From Heliocidaris tuberculata (Eukaryota; Echinodermata; Echinoidea; Camarodonta; Echinometridae), in assembly GCA_025618425.1 (NCBI GenBank), contig CM046842.1:34114688-34178687 (forward strand): DNA of 64,000 bases, read 5' to 3'. The first letter of the stretch is position 1. Every line of letters starts with the position of its first letter. Below the pieces are notes generated by a model, which saw only the letters and a program-made list of their open reading frames with translations, had not been told where the DNA came from and made no database searches. This document shows positions 24,144 through 34,139 of this stretch, piece by piece. A program made the position numbers and the translations under genes.

Positions 24144-25793
24144 TTAGGTGGTCTGTCTACCCGATGGTAAAATTGCTAAGATCTGATAATATTTGTGCAA
24201 GATAATATTCCTCATAATGTTGACAATGGATGGAGACTTGCGTCAAAGAAAATCGGACAATTTCATATTGCATTATACATGGGATAACCCATAGGTTTGA
24301 TACACGACAGGCAATCAGATTTTGCATAGGGTTGTACACAAACTACATTCAATTAGACATAACACGCAAAAAAAAAGTTTATTACAATGTTTGTGATTTT
24401 ATATGTTACAGTAGTCGAACCAAATGGTAAAATATAAGGCAAAAAGAAGCAAAAAAAAATTTCAAAAAAATGGACCCACCGGGATTCGAACCTGGGTCGG
24501 CGGGATGGGAGGCAAGTACTTTACCAATAGACCAAAAGTTTTGCAATAGACATAACACGTACACTAAAAATGGGATTCTCAAATTACAGTTTGTACTTGA
24601 AAAAGGGGCTTGATCCCGACATCTGATCAAAAATTGGAAGCAACAATTGTAAAAGCTTATAGTCTCAGCTATAACATACTAAAATTTGGAAGAAAATCGA
24701 GCAGAAATAACAGAAATACAGCTCAAAGAAGACAAGAATGTAGAATCAAGATTTGAGAAAAAGTCATGTCTCATAGAGAATACACGCAAAATGTGAAAAA
24801 TTGACGTGCCTCCTTTAATCGCAAAAATACGCCATGATGCCTTTGTCAAAATGAAAAATCGTGGAACTGATCTTGTAGAGACTTGTCTCAGCTACAACAT
24901 ATCAAAATCTGGAAGAAAATCGACAACCCATTACTGAAATATTGTCAAATGAATACAAAAATTATGACGTCATTTTTTCAAAATTGAATTTTTGAGTTCA
25001 TAGGCAAATATGATAACGTCAGAAAAATGCGATAGGCCAAAATTTTGCATGAATCCAAATCTACAACTCACAGGCTTTCAAGATTTTGTAATAAAATTTG
25101 GTGGTATCCAGGCATTCTGACGAGCTATGGCGGATTCTAGATAGGCATGTTTTAGCACTTTTTACATTATATTGCCCATTGACGCGCTCACGAATTTGAA
25201 AGTTTGACGCGCGCTTGTGGCATTATGGAAAGTCGAGAATGACTGGAAATAGTTGGGAATTGTCAAGAATAGTGTCAGGAAGACAAACCATGCGAAAAAA
25301 CGGCGTTTTTACGTTCTGTACCTGCTGCGCGCGCGGACGCGCACGGACAGAAAATTTTGAAATGCTTAAAATGTCCTGAACCGTACTCTAATTTGATTAA
25401 AAAGTAATTTGAGCATTTCTAAATTTTGACGCGCGCGTACGTGCGCGTCATGATGCGCGTGCGGATTTTGTTGACATTTTATGTTGACACATGACCTGAA
25501 GTTAATGTGTGTCGAATATGGTTTATTTTTGATGACTCGTTATGAAGATATGATCGATAATGTGATTTCACAAAATGGCGCCTGGATGACGTCACGATGA
25601 CCTGATGACCTTGAAAAAGATAGGGGCACTTGACCTTGATAGGCCTGATAACTGACAAAAATTTAAAGAAAATTGATCCAGTTGATTTTGAGAATTCACG
25701 GTCACAAGAAATGGGGAGAAAAATAAAAATAAAGAATAAAGAAAATTCGTACGAAATTAAGAGGTGATCTGTGGATACCGACAGACCACCTAA
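24144..25793. mobile_element. 1.65-kb TIR element, TTAGGTGGTCTGTC ends
   Basis: The left end TTAGGTGGTCTGTC and right end GACAGACCACCTAA are perfect 14-bp inverted repeats. The interior holds a tRNA-like remnant, a repeated CGCGCG-rich stretch (25,190-25,460) and no reading frame, so it is non-autonomous. Confidence 0.65.
24471..24541 (-). pseudogene. tRNA-Gly(CCC)-like remnant (SINE head or pseudo-tRNA)
   Basis: The minus strand carries a good B box (GGTTCGAATCCC), an A-box-like GGTCTATTGGTAAAGT and an anticodon-loop-like GCCTCCCAT. The 3' acceptor strand TGGGTCC has no complementary 5' strand (the sequence there is AAAACTT), so it cannot fold a normal acceptor stem. A functional tRNA is unlikely. 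Confidence 0.55.
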
Positions 25794-25939
25794 AAATGCC
25801 CTTTGTTAGTTGTAAAATATTTGGTATACATGTAAAAGTGTCTTATAGCCTTATATTACATGACCTATATAGATACTGATGCGTGATTTGTCAAAATGCC
25901 GTCACGTGACCAACGTCACAAGGATGAGAAGTGTTATGT

Positions 25940-26010
25940 TTCCCAACATGACGTAAAATACGTCATACCTCGGAATATAACGCCGTTATATCCAGAGGTA
26001 TGACGTCACA
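25940..26010. promoter_or_regulatory. CRE-type palindrome upstream of a first exon
   Basis: Inverted repeats GTCATACCTC / GAGGTATGAC and GAATATAAC / GTTATATCC surround a GCC centre. TGACGT sites sit on both sides. It lies about 100 bases 5' of the ATG at 26099. CREB/ATF-type binding is an inference. Confidence 0.45.
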
Positions 26011-26098
26011 CGTACAGTTCAATTAATTAAACGTACGTGATCGATCGATCGTGAGCAGCGCGAAATATGAAATTGGAACAAATTTTGTGGTCGTCAAA

Positions 26099-26168
26099 AT
26101 GGCGGCTTCGGCGAGCCGATTCGCTTCGCTGGGTGAGGAAGAACTGGACGAAATTATTGACCAAAATG
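26099..26168 (+). CDS. lone first coding exon, MAASASRFASLGEEELDEII
   Basis: ATG with AAA before it starts 23 codons that end at a consensus donor (AAAATG|GTGAGT, phase 1). The peptide pattern, SRFASLGEEELDEIIDQN, is like the N-terminus of the invertebrate Crypton/KCTD1/QRICH1/ZMYM-type family, where x-SRF-x-x-x-[ST]-EEE-[IL] is followed by DSKNT. I do not find a DSKNT-like exon downstream in the window, so either the rest is beyond reach or this is an orphan exon. The family assignment is from memory and tentative. Confidence 0.5.
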
Positions 26169-26246
26169 GTGAGTCAGCAGAATTTGTTTTGTATCTATAT
26201 AGGTCATTATAATATAACAGATATTGACTTTCTCCTTCGGGAACAA

Positions 26247-26385
26247 CATAACATTTAATTTCCCTTGGGTAGTTATATTTTTGTCTCGGAATACTATATT
26301 TTTCCGAAGCGCGTAGCGCTGAGGAAAAATATAATGTCCCTCGACAAAAATATAACTCCCCTCGAGGATCTCAAATGTTATATTG
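26247..26385. repeat. foldback around CGCGTAGCGC
   Basis: Arms of about 60 bp share ATAACATTT, AGTTATATTTTTGTC and TATATTTTTCC in inverted order around the centre CGCGTAGCGC. MITE-like; no gene. Confidence 0.6.
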
Positions 26386-26399
26386 CCCCTCTAAACAGT

Positions 26400-27690
26400 C
26401 AATATCTGTATAATATTTCCAGATGGTATCCAATAATCCAAGATCCAAAATTAGCTCATTCAAGGTGGCCTCCTTATGCTAAGATGGTTGAAAGTGAACA
26501 CTGCAAGAATTTTAGGATATTGGGGGCTTTTGGCCCTCTGGTTAATTTCTTGATCTACGGGTCACAGATTCCACGCCTGTTAACTGTCGAACGACTGAAC
26601 TGACTCGTGTGGTGAAACGTAAACATTACCCTATTCCTAACTCTTCTTCCAAAGAAGATAGAAACAGAAACATATGGAAGACCGGAGGACAGGACAGAGG
26701 ACAGAGCAGCCGTAGGCAGGTAGGACTTACAAATGACCGGCAGCATTAAGACCTGTCCATGAATATGATGGTATAAAAGGTGAATAAGAAATTCTACTAG
26801 GCCGTACTTTAACACTAATATGTAGCTCTATTTTATATATCGCAGAAGAGTTTTTATAACAATGTGACAATGAGTGAAAAAAATCTTTCTTTGGAAAAAC
26901 ACATCCAATGGAATATCCAGCATAGTAGGGCTGAAAGAGAAACTTAAAGCTAATAACATGTACACTTTAGTTGCAGGGATCTCTCAGATTACAGGATGTT
27001 GCCTTGAATATCCTGGCAGGCAAATCTTGTCATGTGATTTTATATGTTACGTCGAAGGGATTCCAGAATTCGCATCATTACTGGAGAGTCAAGAACATGT
27101 ACTCTTTAGTTGTTTGCAGATGAAAGAACTTTGCTCGAGATATTAAATATGATACTGTTGACACAATCAAACCTGGATATCCACATTAAAGGGGGAAAAA
27201 GGTTGTAATAAATTGAAATCATGTGATCTAATACTGTGCAAGTATGAATATGTATCATTTATAATTTAGATTACGCTGATATAACTACTGCTAAAATTTG
27301 GTATATAATGGTATCTTTTGAATCATAATGGTACTTTATTAATCATAAAGTAGAGTAATAACATTTTGTGGTATGGGTTGTACAAGTACTGCATTATTAC
27401 TACATGTATTATTATTGTTACTATTATAATCATTACTATTATTATCATTGTCATTATTAATCAATATGTACTTTGAAAATCACCTTCGATACTGGCTTGT
27501 ATAAAGGGCCACAGTAATAGGCTACTCAAAGACACTTTTTTGCGTATCAATGAATATCTTTAACCCTTAAACATACTTTTACATTTAACCTTCTAAATAG
27601 TAAATGATAGTTCAAATCAGTTTACATTAGGAATCGAGCCTGTGAAGGCAATAGATCTACACGCCAATAATTACAAATATTTTTTGTAGT
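26400..27690. other. no gene seen
   Basis: AT-rich sequence with a short ATT/ATC trinucleotide run near 27,400-27,460. The open frames are short and without splice context. Confidence 0.5.
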
Positions 27691-27699
27691 GTTCATTTT

Positions 27700-28060
27700 T
27701 CAATTACTTTTTAAGCGATATTACACTTTCATGACGCGCAAATGCCCGTACAAGTCACTGACGCGGTCATAATGTCACCAAATGACGCCTCGTTTGTAAA
27801 GGGGAATTGTGAACATTACCTTGATGGCGGCTTTCGGGGAACCTATGGTTGATTTGAAGGCTCAGATGAATTTCTCTCTCTTAAAATTTTCGGGTTAATG
27901 TGCAGCTTGAAGTGTGTGGATTAAGGAAACCCATCGTTTCATGGGTGTAGTTGTTGCTGACAAATAAATAGAGAGAACATCAATGCAGGCACTTCTTCTC
28001 TGGTGGTGACTCAAAATATGACCTAACACATTAATGCAAACGCTTATTTATCCTTTTTGT
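27700..28060. repeat. dispersed repeat with copies near 51.4 and 55.6 kb
   Basis: 27,700-27,790 (CACTTTTTAAGCGATATT-like, then CAAGTCACTG) resembles 51,415-51,490. 27,890-28,060 (GGTTAATGTGCAG..TTGAA.TGTGT) resembles 55,620-55,770. Same orientation in each case. Confidence 0.6.
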
Positions 28061-29192
28061 GTGTGTGTCTGTTTTTGTATTTTTTCAAGGTGAGAAGATA
28101 ATAGACATGATTTACAATGACACCAAGCTAGTTCTTAATTGAACAATGGCATTCTTTCGGAAAAGTTCTGAAAAGAACTTATTCAGTTGTTTGCTGAGGT
28201 TAAAGTCCACGTTTCATTTCGAACATGATGCTCTGTTCTTTGTCTGGAGAACGTGCCAGAAGTGCTTCCTGTTCTAAACGCCGAGTTTAATAACCTCTTT
28301 CTATGGAAACAAGCACTTGAGAAAAAAATCTTTTCATAACTATTCAGGAAGGATATCATAGTTATTTCTGAACTATTTTTGAACTTCAGTACCTTTGTTC
28401 TCTCATTTCCTCTCACATTACATTTATTTCCACGAGAGTTGCCAACCTATTGTACATCCCCCCCCCCCCTTACACTGTATACCCAACACAAAAAGTAAGG
28501 AAACTCTACTTTCATCGATTATATTTCTTTAAAATGAACAAAATATAGGTCGTATTGAATAACATTCTAAAGCTTGGATAATTCCCTATCGAACCATAAC
28601 ATACTTGATATGATTCTCTAGCTCTGAATGAGGCGTGTGCGGGCGACGTTAATGAGAAGAGGGTCAAAGAGGGAATGTTGCAAAATGAGCGATATTTTGA
28701 CTTTGGGTATACTTGATGATGTTCATGGATTTTTTTCTAAGATTTGAATTCATTATCATTCACCAAGTAAACCTAAATTTCAAAAGACATCTGAACATTG
28801 CAAACACAGAAGGTTTTTTTTTTTTTCTTTCTTAATTATTGGTTGGAGAGGGGGGGGGGTAGGGAATGTCAAACATGCAGAGTCATCTGATCACAGTAAT
28901 ACGATGGGGACTCTTTTCTTTCTTGAGTTACTGATTGGATTAGTGGGGTCTTCAATACATTTGCGTTGTTAAAAATTCCTTGCTGTATTTCATTAATTTC
29001 ATTAAATATCTTGTAGTGAGTGAGTGAGTGAGCTTCAATCTGCCCTATGGCACGGGGCCCTATATCAAGAGCTATCATTCTTGGCCTGATGCAGTGGGAA
29101 GACAAGTAACCAGTAAGTGGACAATCACTCACAACAATGACAGTATTTTTTTTTCAGTGAATAAGATTATGTATGCATGATTGATATTTCGT

Positions 29193-29254
29193 CTGTTTGG
29201 AGCCAGAAGGTCGTTAACTTTGATGGGACTTAACGCCCTTCAGGCTCTAAACAG
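29193..29254. repeat. 25-bp imperfect hairpin
   Basis: TGTTTGGAGCC.GAAGG.CGTTAA pairs with TTAACG.CCTTC.GGCTCTAAACA across a loop of about 12 bases. Four mismatches at most. Confidence 0.6.
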
Positions 29255-29814
29255 GATTTGTTAATATTCATGTACATGAATCTGTGTGGCTTTTTGGAGT
29301 TGCGGAAACTCTACTGGAACCCATAAATATTATGTTCCATCACTGCATTTCAAGGCTACATTAGTCCATTAGCTTCTTAGTCAAGTAGCTTATCCAATAA
29401 ATTACGACGACTCCACGATTATTTAATTATCATCTTTATCAAAATGGGCAGGCATGCATGTATTTTTTAAGGCGTTGGGGTGATATTATTTTGCAATATT
29501 CCCATCGATTTATGTCTATAATGTTATGCTATGCGTTGTTAAATTTGTCATTTATGTATTTTTATTAGGACTGTTTTTGATGTTTTGATATTACTATATT
29601 GTAAAAATCCAATGTCGAGTTTCAGTATTGTTTTATTTGGACGAATAAATAATTCAAACTCAGGGACTGGTAAAGGATCACAGCTCTATGATACTTGCGT
29701 TGTAACTAATGTTAAGTAAATCTAAAGATATATTTACTATCTGTATGCAGACTTATAATTAAGCAAATATACTCTATTATTTTTAACTAAGACAAATAAT
29801 CTGGGGGTAAATTT

Positions 29815-29985
29815 CCATTGAGGGGTGCCCCCTTCACCGTAGCTAAGTCATTGGTTACGATAATACATGTATGTTGGAGAAAGCCCCCTTCCCCGTAGTC
29901 AAATTAATGGTATTGATGTTATGTTTGAGAAAGCCCCCTTCCCCGTAGCTAAGTTGGTATTGATAATATGTTTGAGAAGGGTGAT
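29815..29985. repeat. three tandem units of about 65-70 bp
   Basis: CCCCCTTCACCGTAGCTAAG, CCCCCTTCCCCGTAGTCAAA and CCCCCTTCCCCGTAGCTAAG each begin a unit that ends with TTTGAGAA or TTGGAGAA. Confidence 0.7.
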
Positions 29986-30031
29986 AAAATATTGGCGATG
30001 ATGTTAGCAAGGATATTGGTAATTGCAGGAG

Positions 30032-30262
30032 GAGTGGCCTGCAAGATCCCCTGACTGTAATCCAATAGAGAATCTTTGGGATATCATTAAGCGGAAAGCG
30101 TGCAAGAAGGTGAAAGATGACACTTCACTGCAAGAATTTCAGCGCATCTTGCGGAGAGCATGGGCCAACATTAAGCAGCGCCAAGTACAAACTTTAGTTA
30201 ACAGTATGAGGAAGAGATGCCGGCTGGTCATTGAAGCGGATGGTGGACATATCAATTATTAA
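30032..30262 (+). pseudogene. Tc1-type transposase C-terminal fragment
   Basis: The reading WPARSPDCNPIENLWDIIKR carries the last catalytic block of Tc1 transposases (the D of SPD-N-P-I-E-N with the E/D downstream), then LRRAWANIKQRQVQTLVNSM and a stop. The upstream two-thirds of the enzyme, with the first two Asp residues, is not readable here. Not functional. Confidence 0.85.
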
Positions 30263-30849
30263 ATACTTCACTGTATGCTCATGAAAAGAAAGAGATAGAG
30301 AAATATGCAATAAACCATGCTTAAAAGTTCAGAATCATGAGTGATTGTTTGATTATTTGTGTAAAAGTCAATGCAAATCACTAAAGTGCAACTATTTTTT
30401 CCATGCATTTTGACATAAAATGCATTTTTTCACACCAATGATGATATCTGGTGGCAATGATATGCCATTCATGTTATGAGTAATAAAATTCCCTATCCAT
30501 TTCCTTTTGAATTATGAAAATCGGTAAAATACTTTTTGAGATATATCCAAAAATGCTAGGGGGAACTTACTTTTTTGGTTGAGTGTATAATGGTAATGAG
30601 GAAATAGTCGTTGTGATAATGATGTTTATAATAAACCTGTTAACTATTCCATGCATACTTCTTTAACAAAAGTTTCTCTTGACGACCCAAAAGCTTGCCA
30701 GACGCTTGCCCGATATAACAACATACATAATGTATGCAAAATCGATTCCACCATAGAGATGCAATTATGCATCGCAGGTGCACTAAACAGTTGGTAACTA
30801 TATGGATTCTGGAAAGAAACATGCATAAACTGAAATACATTAGTAAACA

Positions 30850-32670
30850 GGTATATTAGTAGTGTAAGTATCGATAGCGGGTAATTATCATATGATGAGA
30901 GTGGTATTGGTAACGTTGGTGATGATGATGTTCGCAAAAGTGGTATCAAGGGTATTGGTAGTTGATTGATATTCGTGATGAAGGTGATTATGGTAGAAAG
31001 GATAACAGTGATAACAATGGGGTTCGTCACGGAGACGGATACGAGCAGACTTGCTAGGTGTCGTCACGGTGATCATGATGGTGATTGTTGAGATATGGTG
31101 AAGATGTTCATATTTGTAGAAGTGTATAGATGAGGCTGATAATATATTATGCTTGGTAATGGAAGTGATATTGCTTATACATCAGTAAACTTCAAAATCA
31201 TATATATTTACATTTGCTTTGGCTTTTCAATTTTTCACAACATTTTCTGTTGGGTGGGGCGTGTACCCCTGAGAAATGCGGGAGGGGACGAATCCCTCGT
31301 ATTGGCGCCCCTACCCTATTGGAGAACCTGATCAGTTATTCACGGACGGACATTTGACCAAATAAGAAAAATAAATATATGATAAGTATTTATTTGAAGA
31401 GAGCTATTTTATGTTTCATTGTGAAGGGCATCAATAAGGAGTTGAAATTTGATACAATTTGGTTGCCATGGTTGCCAACTAAAATTATAATCCATAAAAT
31501 ATTAAGTGTCGTGGACGGATAAAATGCCTACTCTTAACGGATCAGTCTTAGGATGTTAAAATGCGCTGCGTGATATTTATCACATTTTGAAATGGTAGCA
31601 ACTGGTCGAAAGACGTTTTAAAAATAAACCGCCTAGAAGCCATACTGATAAAATCGATTATTTAGGAAATAACCATTATTGTGTACCTCGAGGTTTTCAA
31701 AATAACAACGAAGTCACCAGATCTTGAATGAGTATCACAAAAACTGAAAAGCACTCTATATATGGGATAACATAAACTGGCAGAAAAACAGGTTGGTCCA
31801 AGACTGCCGGGGAAAGGGATCAATTTTGTTTGAATGAAAATAAAAATGAAATTTGAGCCTTTACATTACATAATTTGAGACTTTAATTACTTATTTTTTT
31901 TTAATGATGTACTTCTATATCATTTAGACAAAAACAACAAAATACTAGATGTAATACATTCTTCTTACAATTGATGATTCCTTTTCCACAAATTTCTAGA
32001 AGGCATGGTAACATGACTTGAAGTTGAAGTTGGAGTTTATTATCCAAAACATGCTCAGAATTATATAATAACCATACCGATAAAAAACAGGTAATATGAC
32101 ATTGGACAAAAGGTATCAGAAAATAGCGAAATTGTTTATCAGGTCTGATAACTGACAGAGCTTACACTGTTTACAATAAGTTCACAGTAATGATGATCTA
32201 TAGCTTGTTTAAATTGCACCTGCAAAACCTCTGGAGTATGAAAGAACACATTTAAAATGTTTTAAATGAATCATAAACAACGTGAAAAAGGCAAGATACA
32301 TATCCAAGTTAATTTAGTACACATGAAGAATGATTTTATATTTCTCCGAAAAGAATTACTTGAACTGCACTGCCGGATTGACATTGGCAGTTCATTCCAA
32401 AAAGATGCTCAAACGAAAAATTTCGATAGTTTATTTTAACTTTAAGCAGATATAGTCTTTTTTCTTACAATATGCCTAGCACCATACCCATGTGAGACAA
32501 ATGAACAATGTCGAGCAATAACCCCCTGCCCCTGCTTAAGCAAACCTTGAGGTATTGTGCTTTAGATGTATCATTGAAATAAACGTCGATAAGGTTTCTT
32601 CTAGCCACTTATATTGATCTCTCAATTAATTATCTCTCTTTGCTTTCCAAAATATTTATTCCATCAAATT
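30850..32670. repeat. 1.8-kb segmental duplication, copy 1
   Basis: It matches 53,300-55,165 in the same orientation, with indels. Anchors: CGTCACGGAGACGGATACGA, GGGACGAATCCCTCGTATTG, TATTCACGGACGG, TTTGGTTGCCATGGTTG, ACACTGTTTACAATAA and CCTGCCCCTGCTT. The 3' part includes decayed LINE C-terminal sequence. Confidence 0.85.
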
Positions 32671-32819
32671 TGTAACCGATGTACAGTTTCCACTAAAAGT
32701 GATTACACCCTGTAAAATTTCTCAAACATTCCAACATAACTTCCCCTCCCCCCCCCCCCCCCCCGCCCTTAAGAATCAGGGATTTACTTTTACTATTTGC
32801 CACCGTGTTCCCTTGATAA

Positions 32820-33250
32820 TCTTTAATAAGTCCCCTTTCAAAACAATTGACCACATTTTGTGATGTGGCTCAATGAATTTTGATTCAGAGCTCTAAAATC
32901 ATGAAAAATATACCACATACACGAGTAGAAAGAGCAACAATTCATGCACACACTGTATCCATTTTTGTTGCATGATCACATTGCGTTTGAAGCCAGGAAT
33001 GTAAAAAAAAAGGAGAATAGGCTTTAAAATCCTTAAATTGACAACACATTGAGAGCTTCAAAATCATTGGGGTCTTTTTTTTCTTCTTTTTTTTTGGGGG
33101 GGGGGTCGAAATTGTAATTTTTTTTTCAACTTGTCGACAAAGTTCCTTACCATGTATATTGTTTTCAAGACATTACATCTCATTAGAACCATGTAACACT
33201 AAAAGAAAAATATTATTGTTTCAAATTTGAAGAACAAATGTGATCAATTT
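32820..33250. repeat. inverted copy of the 59.2-60.3 kb TIR element interior
   Basis: TTGACCACATTTTGTG, AGAGCTCTAAAA-like and ATTGAGAGCTTCAAAATCATT blocks are reverse complements of 59,810-60,195. The TIRs of the other copy are not present here. Confidence 0.7.
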
Positions 33251-33884
33251 AGAACTGAAATAATTCCTGTCTGGAAACAGATACAGAGAGCAACATCGAA
33301 GATAAAAGATTTTTAGTATTTGAAATTGATTATAAAAGATTTTCTGCATGAAGTGCAATTTTGCTAGAGACCTGTCGTCTTTTACCTAAAAATTAAGTTT
33401 CCCAATTCTAAAGCTGAGCGAGATCGCGAAGCGATCGAGACTTTTTATGGTGACACCCTCTATAAAATATGTGCTAATTGTACATTATTCACTAATATAT
33501 ATACATTTGTAGTCTTATTTATCCATTTGCAGTTAAGTGCTACCTGGTTTCACCAATATTTTGAAATATGGGACAAAATTGCGTCCCAGAGAGGTTCAAT
33601 AGGGAACGTCAGACCGATGATTGAAATACGGGACGTCTGGTCACCGTGACACCATTATCATTACAGATTAATCTCCATCTTGCAGACAGAGGTCTTGGTG
33701 TGAGCACACCTAATGTCTTTCCATTTGTAATCACTTAACACCGTTATTATCATACCCCCTCCAAACCAAAGAGTTCTACACCATACCGACATCAGATAGA
33801 ATAAACGATTATATCAATCCCAATGAAAAAGAATCAGTCGGTTTGGAATCGGGAAGGAGTCGGTTTGGCGGTGTGACTCGGGTA

Positions 33885-34139
33885 TTAGAGATTAAGCACG
33901 ATCTTGCAGACGTAACTATTGATGTAAGAACATATTCTGTCGTTCCATGATTCCTGACTGGCCCTGCTCTGCTTCAGGAAGATCTCAACACAGTCCTCCT
34001 TACCGTTACGACCATTACTTGGTCCTCCGCCGTACCAAGAGGAGTAATCCACAGGTGTGCCGTCAGCCCAAACAAAAGGCCCCTCGGTCTCGGGAACAGG
34101 TTGGTAAAGTCCAATCCAATGTCTATTGGGACAGGAATC
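33885..34139 (-). CDS. lectin exon: C-terminal half of the CTLD and stop
   Basis: Acceptor CATCTTCTCTGTTAG; it reads DSCPNRHWIGLYQPVPETEG, FVWADGTPVDYSSWYGGGPS, NGKEDCVEIFL and SQESWNDRICSYINSYVCKI, then LNL and TAA. These are the WIGL, W..G.P, EDC, WND and final Cys landmarks of a C-type lectin domain. Only seven residues separate the end of the previous exon from WIGL, a little short for the family. Confidence 0.88.
   Translation of the reverse strand, partial: DSCPNRHWIGLYQPVPETEGPFVWADGTPVDYSSWYGGGPSNGRNGKEDCVEIFLKQSRASQESWNDRICSYINSYVCKIVLNL

Larger units (their letters stand above)
28480..30587 (+). mobile_element. Tc1/mariner-like element
   Basis: The ends are inverted (TACCCAACACAAAAAGTAAG at the left; CTTACTTTTTTGGTTGAGTGTA at the right, reverse-matching with a few differences) and flanked by TA. 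It contains the C-terminal end of a Tc1-type transposase (30032-30262). At 2.1 kb it is longer than a normal Tc1 element, and the middle holds unrelated repeats (a hairpin at 29193-29254 and tandem CCCCCTTCCCCGTAG units), so it is a relic with insertions. Confidence 0.65.

Noticed and set aside
24471..24541. Functional tRNA-Gly
   Set aside because: No 5' acceptor strand complementary to TGGGTCC, so the cloverleaf cannot close.
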